From assembly GCF_050624435.1 (NCBI RefSeq), contig NC_134537.1:9916584-9980583 (forward strand): DNA of 64,000 nt, in the 5' to 3' direction. The notes beneath the pieces were generated by a model. It worked only from the letters and a program-made list of their open reading frames with translations. It was not told the origin of the DNA and ran no database searches. Origin of the DNA: Tenrec ecaudatus. Lineage: Eukaryota > Chordata > Mammalia > Afrosoricida > Tenrecidae. The position numbers and the translations under genes were made by a program. Below, one piece after another: positions 10,069-20,390 of the stretch; position 1 is the stretch's first letter; the number at the start of each line of letters is the position of its first letter.

Positions 10069-10850
10069 CACCTGAAATCAGAACCAAAGTCAGGCCAAAC
10101 GAGAACTGTGTCCGCTTGTTCCAACTTGCCTAGAGGTATAACTTACACACGCACTCAGGAGTAGATTTTGTTCCCACTCCTGGGCTGCCTATAACGTGGA
10201 AACAACAAGAAACCTCATCAAACTATCAATCAGGAAAAAAAGATCATCGGTCCCGCTGGAGAGAAGACTTTTTTATCCTTCTATTGGCTCAATAGCAAAA
10301 TGAACTACAAAATGTTGTCATGTGAGTAGGGAGTCAAAGAGAATGCAGCCCAACTTATAGGGCAGCCACCCACTGCTTGTGAACATGGAGATCCCTGGGT
10401 CTGTGCTGCTAGAGATCCAGGTTCAGTATGTCCATGGTGTGAGGCTAGAAACTGCATTTCTCTCACCCAAACTACTGTAAAATGTTTAGGGAAAGAAGTC
10501 ATATTGTACACAAGTTTGTTTGTTTTTTTGTTTTAGAGGGGTGGGTAACAATTCCAGGACATAGAATTTATAATGCCCTCAGAAATTTCACCTTTTGAAA
10601 TTTATTCTAAACATAAATGCACAGAAGTTCCTTAAAGAGAACTATTCTTGCATTGTGGTTAAAATGAGGGGGCAGGGAGTCCCGTCGTTATGTAAAATTT
10701 GATATTTCCAAATGATGAAAGAAATGCCAACTACTCATCAAAAAAGTTATTATAACATATTTATTCACCTGGAAAATTGGTCAGCACATACCTCTTTAAG
10801 AACCTCTGCATTTTGAAGTAAATTTGGGTCTTCAGAAAAATCACCAAGAT
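10069..10850. other. unassigned, AT-rich stretch
   Basis: AT-rich, with a (GTTT)n run at 10515-10535. Nothing assignable. Confidence 0.4.
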
Positions 10851-11335
10851 GGCATAGACGGTTCTTGGATACTCTTCACCAAACTGTCACCGAATGTTAG
10901 CATCCCACAGGACCACGTCTACTCACCAAAGCCAGGAAACTGTAGACTTGATTCCAACTTTGTTAGTATACCACTCGTACTCTCTGTCTGTCTGTGATCC
11001 CATCTAGGATGCTGCCCTGCATTTAATTAACCCCATGACTGTCTCTAATCTGTGACCTCGTCTCAATCTTTTATTTTTGTCATGACCTCAACAGTTTTGA
11101 AGGGCACAGGGCTCCCAGCTCCATGGCTCCAATTCTCTGTTTCCTCCAGAATAGCCTGCAGAGTGTGTTATCTTTCTGATGTGTCCCCACGATTGGATAC
11201 GTGTAATAAAAGGGCCTGGAGAGGAAGTGCCCCTCGTATTACATTCTATCAAGGGGCGCATGATACCAAGTGACATTTGGATGATGATGTTAACCTTGAT
11301 CACTTGACTGAAGAGTTTTCCTCAGAGTTCTCCAC
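10851..11335. repeat. old L1 (L1M-type) 3' region
   Basis: Ordered words typical of mammalian L1M 3' sequence: 'gcatttaattaacccc', 'catgacctcaacagttttgaag', 'ctgatgtgtccccacgattgg', 'gcgcatgataccaagtgacat', 'gatgttaaccttgatcacttg'. Strand left open because I assign it from recalled text, not an alignment. Confidence 0.6.
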
Positions 11336-12966
11336 TCTACAGTGGCAACTGCTTGTTTCCCTTCGCATTCAGAAGAGGTGAGTCATAGGCCCAGCCCAGG
11401 CCCCGCCCACACCCAGGGGGAAGAAAGCTACACTCCCTTCCTGGAGGAAGCAAAGAAATTTTCAGGCAGGTTATAAAGAGTATGGATCACATAATCCCAT
11501 TTTTGAAGGACCATATTTTTATGCATTCAAGAAAAATTCCACAATAACACGAAGTCATCTCCATTACAAGTCTCTAAGTCTGATATATAGCGTCGTGAGT
11601 AATTAAAAAATAATAATTAAAAATTCATTTTAGTAATCTGATTTTTCTAATGAATTTCTGTGATAAACAAGTATCGCGTATGCTCTGAAAAGCTGGACAA
11701 CAAAAAAGACAAAAAGCAGCATTTGAGGTCTAGTGGTGATTGGAACGTGGCGGTCCAGTGAGTGTGGTGGATCACCCACTCAACAAGTCAGGCCCCTATG
11801 AACAGGCTGCAGTCTCAGGCTGAACCCCCAACATGAACATTTCCAGGGAGAAGTGAAGGCATGACATTTAACCCCAAATCGAGGGCATGAGTGCAGTGGG
11901 GGGCACTTGGCAAGACAGCAAGGACCGAGGGAATGAGCCTTTTGTTTTGCTTTTTCCCAAACCGCAGATGTAGTCTGTATGTATAAGCAGTATGGCAGCT
12001 CAAGCCATTGATGTGGAATTTGACTGCACAGCTTGAGGGGATCCCCCTCTGAAGCACGTACCGCCCTGTTGGTCACCTTCCACATCCTCGTGGCATTCAC
12101 AGTTCCCTTCCAGCTATCAGTTTCTTGGTGCAAGCACCTGCCCACCTGCCTCCTTAGAAAGCAGCTGGACATCAGGGGCTCACCCCCGTGGAAGGGTTGA
12201 TTGCTACTCCAGGGACTCAACTAGCTTTTTGCTTGGGTGGGTGACAGGCATGACAGGAATCTTATGTTGACACATCAAGAATGGGATGACAGCTTAATGG
12301 ACAAGAGAAACTTCCAACAGTTTGCCCTTGACTTTTTTCCTCTCCCTCTTTTCAACTGAATCCATACTTTATATAAAAAAAAGCTGAAGGTGGAATTAGT
12401 GGATTCATTCACTTTTTAAAAATTTAACGTGAGATTATCATAGCACATTACATGCACATATATGAAGCGAAACCAAGGGCTTAGGAATACTGGGTTCTCC
12501 CAGATCCAGGTCAAACCCTGATTCCATGTTAAACTTTCCTCCGGTGGGATCAGGATGCTCTTCAAGCATCACCTTCTCAACCATAACATGGAGTTGATGA
12601 GACCCACCGCATAGACCCACCATCAAGGTAAAATGTGAACATGTAGGTACCATCTTGGCAAACTCCAAATGCTCAAATAGCCAGAGTAATTGCATGCGAA
12701 TTAAAATGCGAGTGGAAACCAGGTGCTGGTTGCTGAGAGCCTCTCTCTCTGACCCCATTCATCCAGGACGCTGTCGTTCTTTCTAAAATGTAGAGCCTCG
12801 TCCCAGAGGCTGTGGAGGTCTGAAGGGGCCCTTTACAAATTCTTCGGGAGCTTTTGTTCTTCTGTCCAGGTGTGGCCAAGGAGAGAGATGGGTTGAATCC
12901 TAAGGCTAAACTGAGGGGCATGTGTGGATGAGGCGAGAAAACAGAATGATAAGCTGTGGTGAAGTG
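11336..12966. other. unassigned stretch
   Basis: No repeat recognised. A minus-strand frame of 146 codons (11780-12220) has no domain, signal peptide or regular pattern and I do not call it a gene. The part around 12400-12450 is AT-rich. Confidence 0.4.
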
Positions 12967-13812
12967 ACATTTTAAAAATCATTTTATTGGTTGCAAGTAC
13001 AACTCTTATCACAATCCATACACCCATCCAGTGTGTCAGGCACATTTGTGCATTTGTTGCCCTCATCATTCTCAAAACATTTTTTTTCTACTTGGACCCT
13101 TGGTATCAGCTCCTAATTTTTCCCCTCTCTCCCTCTCCCCCCTCCCTCATGAACCCTTAATAATTTATAAATTATTCTTATTTCATCATGTCTTATACTA
13201 TCACCCACTTTTCTGTTGTCCATCCCCCAGAGAGGAGGTTATATGAAGATCCTTGTAATCGGTTTCCCCTTTCTACCCCACCTTCCCTCCACCCTCCAGG
13301 TATCACCACTCTCACCACCGGTCCTAAAGGGATCATCTGTCCTGGATTCTCTGTGTTTCCAGTTCCTATCTGTACCAGTACATCCTCTGGTCTAGCCAGA
13401 TTTTTAAGGTAGAATTGGGAGCATGATAGTGGGGAGTTGGGGGGGGGAGGAGGAAGCATTTAAAAACTAGAGGAGAGTTGTATGTTTCATCATTGCTACA
13501 CTGCACCCTGACTGGCTCGTCTCCTCTCCACGACCCTTCTGTAAGGGGAATTCCAGTTGCCTAGAGATGGGCTTTGGGTCTCCACTCCACAGTCCCCCTC
13601 ATTCACAATGATTTGATTTTTTTGTTCTTTGATGCCTGATACCTCATCCCTTCGACACCTCATGATCACACAGGCTGGTGTGCTTCTTCCATGTGGGCTT
13701 TGTTGCTTCTGAGCTAGATGGCTGCTAGTTTACCTTCAAGTCATTAAGACCCCAGACGCTGTATCTTTTGATAGCCGGAAATTTCTTAATAGGCGCTTCT
13801 ATCCATGTCTCT
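12967..13812 (-). repeat. L1 3' UTR, tenrec-like type, about 850 bp
   Basis: Antisense: 'aatcattttattggttgc', 'cttatcacaatccatacacc', 'cctccctcatgaaccc', 'cagagaggaggttatatg', 'aaagggatcatctgtcctgg', 'cacaggctggtgtgcttcttcc', 'gctagatggctgctagtttacc', 'ttttgatagccgg'. Same order as the sense copy at 15.5-17 kb, which confirms its orientation. Its 5' truncation lies beside a SINE. Confidence 0.9.
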
Positions 13813-14010
13813 GTAGGAGCCCTGGTGGCATAGAGGGTTACATATTGGTTGACAACTGCAAGGTCAGCCCCCGTCACTGCCGCTCCACTGGAGAAGGATG
13901 AGGCTCCTACTCATGTAAACAGTTACTGTCTCAGAAACCCACTGAGGCAGGTCTCCCCTGCCCTGTATGGTCACTATGAAAGGTATCAACTGGATGGCAG
14001 TGAATAAGGG
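13813..14010 (+). repeat. AfroSINE, sense
   Basis: Head 'aggagccctggtggcatag', centre 'ggagaaggatgaggctcctac', then 'cagttactgtctcagaaaccc', and tail 'tatggtcactatgaaaggtatc'. Confidence 0.88.
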
Positions 14011-14723
14011 AGCCATCTCTCTGTAGTTCTCACCAGATGATTGGGTGGGACGATGCGAATAGAGTCCGTGTAACACTACGAGGGGACTGGTCCATTTTAA
14101 TTGCCATCCTCCTGGCGTTAAGCATGAGCTATCTTGACAGGAGGAGAATGAAGTCCCAGGACCATGGGAAGAAGAGCCATCAATGCAGCACGTGTGAGAT
14201 CTCTAGTAGTGAAGTCTGAGACTAGAAGCACCAGAGGCCAAGACCAGGAGACCGTGAGATAGAACAGAGTAGCGGAGGCTTGCAAGGCAGAGCAGCCTGC
14301 GGGCTTACTGGCCTGCAGAGGCCAAGGCCAAAAGACCACCTGGTGAAGAGGTTGAAGACTGGAAAGAGACTTGGCTACTGGCTGAGGAGAGATGTTGGGG
14401 ACCAGTGACTGTATCCATACTGTTTACGAATCCTGGCTTGTGGTCACCTGTGAACTCTTCTCCAATGTATTGTCTCTGAGTTCTGTGTGGCCATGGCAAT
14501 GAATTAATGATCCCAACATAGAAATAGAGTATTGTGGAAGGAAAGGCTGGTCTCAGAATAGGTGAAGAAAGATGGAGAGTGGAGGCATGCCTGACCAGTG
14601 CCTCATGGCAACAGGGAAGCCAGAGGAGGCCGGGCATGGTCCCTGTGGTGTTTATTGATGTGGACGGTGGCAAATTTCAGAGGGTACTCACTATAGGCTG
14701 GAATGAGTGTTGAGCGACATCAA
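14011..14723. other. unassigned, possibly LTR-like
   Basis: Purine-rich words such as 'gaccaggagaccgtgagatag' and the ending 'ggccatggcaatgaattaatg' faintly recall an afrotherian ERV LTR, but I see no TG/CA ends and no target duplication. Confidence 0.25.
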
Positions 14724-14765
14724 TTTTTTTTACACTCAATCTTAGCCAAAAGGCCAAGAAGTGAT
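14724..14765 (-). pseudogene. 3'-truncated U2 snRNA retrocopy
   Basis: On the minus strand the first 35 bases of U2 snRNA appear with about four substitutions ('cttggccttttggctaagat' is diagnostic). They are followed directly by seven to eight A residues. The flanks 'ctgatatcac' upstream and 'ttgatgtcgc' after the A tract match at 7/10 and may be a worn target duplication. Too short to work as U2; it is a LINE-mediated retrocopy that ends inside the RNA. Confidence 0.75.
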
Positions 14766-15303
14766 GTGATATCAGTTTATTAGGAAGGCTAGATCTTTTT
14801 TTTGTTTTCTTCCTTAATTATTCTGATGTTTTAAATGTTTTCAAGTAATACAAACCAACCAACCCACCTTAAAACCTGCGTAAGTCAAGCAAACTAAGAG
14901 CCCGGGGCTGAATTTGGCTCCCACCACTGGTTTTTCACATCATCTTTGAAGTCTAGGGCAGCCAGTGCACTCAAAATGACAAGGTCACATTTCCTTTGGT
15001 CATGCTCTTTATCCTGGTTGGTTTCCATTCATCCTCCAGAACAGTGCAAGGCAGAGACAGCTATGTCGGCAGCGACACATCCTTCCGTGCGTCAACAGTT
15101 GGTGACACATTGTGAAACCTTCAAGGGCGAAAGAAATGAGCAACAGGAAGATCAAAGTCTCAGAAAGTTCCCCCTCCCGCTCCATGCAGACATTGTTTCC
15201 TTGAACGTCTGCTTTGACTCAATTCATTTTCATCAACATTTTCAAACATCACCACATGCACCAGGCCAGGCATCAGGGACTCTCTCTTTTCTAACATCCC
15301 TAG
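14766..15303. other. unassigned stretch
   Basis: The region between the U2 retrocopy and the MaLR provirus has no recognised repeat. A 131-codon frame starting at 14946 has no domain and runs into the LTR. Confidence 0.4.
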
Positions 15304-15466
15304 TGTTATGGATTGAATGCTGCACCCCACCCCACCAATAAGTGTTGTGAATCCTAACCTCTATGCCAGGGGTTATAATCCCTTTTGGGAATGGGTTCTT
15401 TTTTTTTTTTTTAATGTTAATGAGACCATCAGTGTACGGTGTAGTTTGAGTCAATCTAGGAAAGAG
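15304..15466 (+). mobile_element. 5' LTR of the MaLR element, left part
   Basis: Starts TGTTATGGATTGAATG. It contains a T-run at 15401-15412 and stops at 'aggaaagag', where an L1 insertion begins. The matching right part resumes at 17212. Confidence 0.75.
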
Positions 15467-16161
15467 CTAGGAGTCAAAGGGCATTTATGGAGGTCTGGAC
15501 AAAGACATGTACATGCAAATATATATATGAGGATGGGGAAATAGATATATGTGTCTTTATTTACAGGTTAAGTATTAAGGGGGCGGAAGGACCTTGGGCC
15601 TCTACTCAAGCACTCCCTCAATGCATGAATACTTTCTTTTATTAAATTGGAACTCTATGATGCTCACTCTCCCGACACAACTGCTGAAGCCAAAGTGGGT
15701 GAAAAAGTAAATGTGAAGAAAGATGATGTTGCCCGGCTATCAAAAGAGATAGTGACTGGGGTCTTAAAGGCTTGAAGATAAACAAGCGGCCATCTAGCTC
15801 AGAAGCAACAAAGTCCACATGGAAGAACACACCAGCCTATGTGATCGAGTGGTCCTGAAGGGATCAGTTATCAGGCATCAAAGAACAAAAAATCATATCA
15901 TTGGCTGCACACCTCCATGATAGGATCGCTGAAGACAAATGGGTGCATAAGCAAATGTGGCGAAGAAAGCTGATGTTGCCTGGCTATCAAAAGAGATAGT
16001 GTCTGGGGTCTTAAAAGGCTTGAAGGTGAACAAGCGGCCATCTAGCTCAGAAGCAAAAAAGCCCACATGGAAGAAGCACACCAGCCAGTGCGATCGCGAG
16101 GTGCCCAAGGGACCAGGTATAAGGCATCACACAAATATATATATATGTGTGTATGTGTGTG

Positions 16162-16238
<77 letters not shown>

Positions 16239-17211
16239 ATATTGAATGAAGAGGGAAGTGCAGAGTGGAGATCCAAGGCCCAAGTGTCGGCCACTGGAGA
16301 TCCCCTCATAGAGGGGTTTAGGAGAGGAGATGGGTCAGTCAGGGTATGAGGTAGTACTGATGAAGAACACAGCTTTCCCCCAGATCCTGAATGCTTCCTC
16401 CCCGCAACTACCATGATCCGAATTCTACCTTGCAGGACTGGATAGGGCAGAGGTTGTACACTGGTGCATATGGGGGCTGGAGGCACAGGGAATCCAGGGT
16501 GGATGATACCTTCAGGACCAAGGGTGTGAGGAGCGATGCTGGGAGAGTTGAGGGTGACTGGGTTGGAAAGGGGGGAACTGATTACAAGGATCCACATGTG
16601 ACCTCCTCCCTGGGAGATGGACGGCAGAGAAGGGGGGGGGGGGGAAGGGAGACTCCGGATAGGGCAAGATATGACAAAATAACAATGTATAAATTACCAA
16701 GGGCACATGAGGGCGGGAGGAGTGGGGAGGGAGGGGGAAAAAAAAGAGGATCTGATGCAAAGGGCTTAAGTGGAGAGCAAATGCTTTGAGAATGATTGGG
16801 GCAGGGAATGTGCGGATGTGCTTTATACAATTGATGTATGTATAGGTATGGATGTTGGTAAGAGTTGCATGAGCCTCTAATAAAATGTAAAAAAAGAAAA
16901 GAAGGGAAAAAAAAAAGAAAATGATTAGGGCAAAGAATGTACAGATGTGCTTTATACAATTGATGTATGTATATGTATGGATTGTGATAAGAGTTGTATG
17001 AGCCCTTAATAAAATGTTTAAAAAAATAAATACAAATAGGACACAAATGAATATTGATAATGCTTTGATAATGCTTCTCTTGATGTTTCTATGAATGACT
17101 AAATATATATAATACCTTTATTGAAATTATTCCTGAATCTGTCTGCATACATCCAAATGTACTAACAACACATTTCAATAAACATCTTATTACCTTTTTC
17201 TGCTAAAAAAA
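15467..17211 (+). mobile_element. L1 3' UTR insertion with duplicated 3' end and probable 3' transduction
   Basis: Sense L1 3' UTR: 'ggctatcaaaagagatag', 'caagcggccatctagctcag', 'gaggtcacatg' in complement, and 'agagttgcatgagcctctaataaaatg'. An A-rich tract follows (about 16890-16916). About 105 bases of the 3' end then repeat (16918-17020), with a second 'aataaaatg' and A-rich tail. About 175 bases of other sequence follow, with 'aataaa' near 17177 and a final A10 run at 17205. AAAGAG at 15461-15466 and 17212-17217 fits a target duplication enclosing the whole unit. Confidence 0.75.
16135..16238. repeat. (AT)n(GT)n(TA)n(CA)n compound microsatellite
   Basis: Lies in the L1 3' UTR. The GT and CA halves are complementary, so the block is nearly self-complementary. 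It accounts for the Tyr/Ile/Thr/His/Cys/Val runs in the overlapping frames. Confidence 0.95.
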
Positions 17212-17619
17212 AAAGAGAGAGAATAAACAAGAGAGCAACACAGAGGCTGGGGACGAGAGATGCCAAGGCACATGAAAACTGGCAGCAGAGACTCAGAAAA
17301 ACAAGGGCTTTCCTCCAGAGCCAACAGAGGAAACCTTCCCTTCCACCCAGTACCCAAAATCCAGACTTGAGCCTCCTAAACTAGAAGCCCTGGTGGTGAA
17401 GGGGGTTATGTATGGGGCTGCTAATCGCAAACATCAGCAGTTCAAAACCACCAGTTACTATAAGGGATAAAGAAGAGGTTTTCTATTCTGTCCTACTTTG
17501 AATTGGAATTGACCGGATGGCAGTGAATTTGGGTTGAGTTGAACCTTTTACTTAAATTTCTGTTTGTTAAAACCACCCATTCAGGTATTTCTACGCTAGC
17601 AACACTTGATAACTGAGAA
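17212..17619 (+). mobile_element. 5' LTR of the MaLR element, right part, with SINE
   Basis: Resumes with 'gagagaataaacaagagagc', runs through 'tttcctccagagccaacag' and 'gagcctcctaaacta', is cut by a SINE at 17385, and ends 'ttgataactgagaa'. The matching LTR at 19.8 kb has no SINE here. Confidence 0.75.
17385..17545 (+). repeat. AfroSINE inserted in the MaLR 5' LTR
   Basis: Head 'agccctggtggtgaagg', 'catcagcagttcaaaaccacc', and tail 'gaattgaccggatggcagtg'. The centre is shortened. It splits the LTR at 'cctcctaaacta / cttaaatttctg'. Confidence 0.85.
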
Positions 17620-18519
17620 CTGGGTACTGAAAAGGTGGATGCTGCATTAACAGATATCTAAAATTGGGGGGCAGTTTCAGCACTGAGCAATGGGGAGAGG
17701 TTGGAAGAGTTGAAGGGGCCCAATAGTAAAAGTCTAGATTTCCTTTCAAGAAACTGTTTAATAGAATCCTGGTTGCCAAGAACAATTCCATTGAGGGCTC
17801 ACACGGAATTGCAGAGAGCTCTAGAGAGTGTGTCTGTAGTCTTAAAGAATACAGAGAGTCCCAGCAACAGAATGTTGCTATAAACAAGGACATTGAATGT
17901 AGATCTGGTGAAGATTATATAGAAAAGGATGAATATGTGATTGGACAATGGAGGAGGGGGAGTGCTCTTCGTGCACCGGCTAATGACACGTCTGAATGAT
18001 GTTAAAATGTTTGCTCGAAGGTAGAACTTGTGATGAACTTGGATATTTGGCAAGATCTTCAAAGGATTGCATGCCTCTTTCACGCAGTAAAATGAAAGAG
18101 GAAAGAAATGGACTTCAAAAGGAACTGTGCAAAGTGGAAACAGAACTTAGAAGATTTGGGAAATTATTTTGTGCAAACTAAGGGCATGTGTCCTAGGATG
18201 TACACCAAAGATCTTGCTACAAAAGCATTTGTCAAAGAGATGAAGCCAGTGATTGCTGGGTGCAACCAACTGCCACAATGGAAACCCCAACAGCTTAGAC
18301 AGAAGGGAACAGAGACCAAAGAAAGGGAAGGGCCACCTTGTCTGAGACACGCCAGAGTAGCCATGCCCGTTGTCCTTCAAGGAAACAAAAGCACACCCCT
18401 GGAGCAGCTCGGAGAAAATAAGAAATGTTGGAAGTAGCACAGCAAGCAGGAGCTTGTCATTCCAAAGGGTGGGAACGTGGTCTTTGGATCTCGAAGCATG
18501 GGAACCACGGCTTCCTAGG

Positions 18520-19010
18520 TGTGTTGGGCTGGGTTGATCAGAGAAACAAATCCAGAGACACTCATATGTGTAAGAGAGACCTTCATATCCAAGAGTAATT
18601 GGATATCGAGAAAACATCCTAGTCCAGTCCAGATCAAGTCCATAAATCCAATATTAGCCCTTATGTCTGATACTTGTCCATAAATCCCTCTTCAGACTTA
18701 CACAGCACATGAAATGATGGCAAATACAGGAAGATCACAGGCCAGTGAGTGAGAAGTCTGGTGGATCCAGCGGTGGTGGATGCATCTCTAGGGCTCTGGC
18801 GGCCATTAGTGCTGCTCCATGTGGATTTTCAACAGGAAGGTGAAGCAGAGTGAGTGTTCCACCTCCAGGGAGGAAGAGAGGAAGTCCCAGAATCCTCTTG
18901 AGAAGGCCACACCCACAAGGAGGGAATCACCAGGCTGTGACTTGATTGACAGGCTAGACTCCACCCCTTCATTCATTTTCAAGTCGACATGAAATTGTGT
19001 AACCATCACT
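18520..19010 (-). mobile_element. solo LTR, TGTG...CACA family (copy 3)
   Basis: Antisense copy inside the MaLR interior. Perfect 5-bp duplication CTAGG at 18515-18519 and 19011-19015. Its terminal CA reads CT in the plus strand, a single change. This insertion is younger than the provirus. Confidence 0.9.
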
Positions 19011-19349
19011 CTAGGTTTCAAAGAGATTTTTGTCCAGTTGGCCCTTGAGGATAGGCTGCTGTTCAGGTGTGCTAAGGGAAAGAGTCCACTGCCTAAAGAT
19101 GGTAGGGTAGAAAGGCCATGCCCAAGGGGCAGAAAAAGAGGGGCTGCCAGGGCCGAGAGAGTGGGGTTGCCATTCATTTGGATGAAGAAAATGGGGCCAT
19201 ACAAAGTCAAGGGAGCAGAGCTGCCATCTGGGATGATCTGGAAGGTGGAGCCGAAGCCCATTGCCGAGGGCCCTCCACTCAAGATCCAGATGGTGTGGCC
19301 GACACTCAGGCTCTGGCTGGCAGGGCCATTGCCTACATGGCCTCAAAGA

Positions 19350-19505
19350 AGAGAGCGGGTGTTGGGCTGCAATCTGAAAGGTCTGATGTTTGAAACCACC
19401 TGCTGCTTCTCTGGATAAGGATGAGGCTCAGAAACTCCCAGGGGTATGTGTGCCCCGTCCTATAGGGTAGCTGTGTGTCGCATCTACTGGATGGCAGAGA
19501 GTGTG
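19350..19505 (+). repeat. AfroSINE, sense, worn
   Basis: 'gtgttgggctgcaatctgaaagg', 'tgtttgaaaccacctgctgc', 'aaggatgaggctcag', 'cctatagggtagctgtgtg', 'ctggatggcagagagtg'. Head lost or unrecognisable; inserted in the MaLR interior. Confidence 0.75.
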
Positions 19506-19836
19506 GCTAAGAGGCAACGTCATGTGTTCTTTGTGTGTTTTACTTGCTTGATGCCCATTATCCCGTCTTTCCTTACCTTTTCTCTCATCTGTAATAGAAA
19601 TGTCCTGCTCGTATCTGTGCTACTGCTGTAGTTCAGAAGCAGACGACTTGCAGTTTAGATTTCACAAGCTCACCGATAAAGATATTCCAGAATGGGAGGT
19701 ACCTAAAGGCTTGCCCATATTTTATGTATCAGTTTCCGAAGATGAAATTTTGCATCTGGAGTTTATTTAAGGCTTTTATGAGGGTGTGAGTTTGCATGTG
19801 ACAAGGGTATGAATTTCGGGGAGCCAGAGGGAGGAC

Positions 19837-20229
19837 TTTCATAGATTGAATTATGTCCCCCCAAATACGTGTTGTAAATGTTAATCTCGGTGCCTGTGGT
19901 TATAATCCCATTTGGGGATGGATTGTCTTGGTGATGTGAATGGCCGCGGGAGGGTTAGTCTATCTTGGGCAACCTCTTCTGAGATAGAAAGGAGCTCAAA
20001 CAAGTGAGCAAAACAGAGACGAAGGAAAGAGAAATGCTAAATCACCCAGGAGCTGAAACTCTGAAGAAACAGAGACTTTTCTCCGGAGCCGACACACAGA
20101 GAAAGCCTTCCCCTAAAGGTAGCACCCCAAATTCAGATTTCTAGCCTCCTAGACTCTGAGAACACAAGTTTCTGTTTGCTAACCAACTATCCAACCCATT
20201 TGTGATAGAAGCACAAGTTAACTAAGACA
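19837..20229 (+). mobile_element. 3' LTR of the MaLR element
   Basis: Starts near 'tttcatagattgaattatg' and ends 'gttaactaagaca'. It carries the same word order as the 5' LTR, without the SINE or L1. Its intactness allows LTR-LTR divergence to be measured after removing the insertions. Confidence 0.8.
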
Positions 20230-20239
20230 CCTCCGGTGC

Positions 20240-20390
20240 ACGTGGCAAAGAGCTCAGTGTTTCAGAGACTCCGTCTCACAACCTTGTGGAGCAGAAATCA
20301 CCCTCTTCTCTTTGTTCGTGGAGAGATCAAGGCTCAGGAGTAGGGGAGCACCTTGTCCAAGTTCAACACCTGGGAAGTGGCTTTCTGCTT
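20240..20390 (-). repeat. MIR-like SINE, antisense
   Basis: 'gtggagagatcaaggctcag', 'caccttgtccaagttcaac', 'cctgggaagtggc' follow the antisense MIR order (tail to head). Diverged. Confidence 0.45.

Larger units (their letters stand above)
17620..19836 (+). mobile_element. MaLR internal region (non-coding), with two insertions
   Basis: Two blocks resemble MaLR internal sequence: 17620-18519 ('ggggcagtttcagcactgagc', 'gatgaacttggatatttgg') and 19016-19345 ('gaaaggccatgcccaagg', 'ggggccatacaaagtcaagg'). 19506-19836 leads to the 3' LTR. The blocks are separated by a solo LTR (18520-19010) and followed by a SINE (19350-19505). Frames are broken throughout, as expected for a non-coding MaLR interior. 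Confidence 0.65.
15304..20229 (+). mobile_element. MaLR-type LTR retroelement with both LTRs, multiply interrupted
   Basis: Order: 5' LTR (15304-15466 plus 17212-17619), internal region (17620 to about 19836), 3' LTR (19837-20229). Both LTRs share 'ggttataatccc.tttggg', 'cctccagagcc.ac', 'gcctcctaaact' or 'gcctcctagactctgag', and 'tttctgtttg'. The internal region starts soon after the LTR end with 'ctgggtactgaaaaggtgg' and has the MaLR-like 'gcaatggggagaggttggaag'. MaLR internal regions are non-coding and depend on ERVL enzymes; no gag or pol is seen. Flanks cctag and cctcc agree at 3/5. Confidence 0.8.

Noticed and set aside
16127..16597. 156-codon minus frame with Val/Cys and Ile/Tyr runs
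   Set aside because: Translation of a GT/CA/TA microsatellite and L1 3' UTR antisense.
18806..19346. Minus frames of 158 and 111 codons
   Set aside because: They are antisense to the MaLR interior and a solo LTR; neither element codes on that strand.
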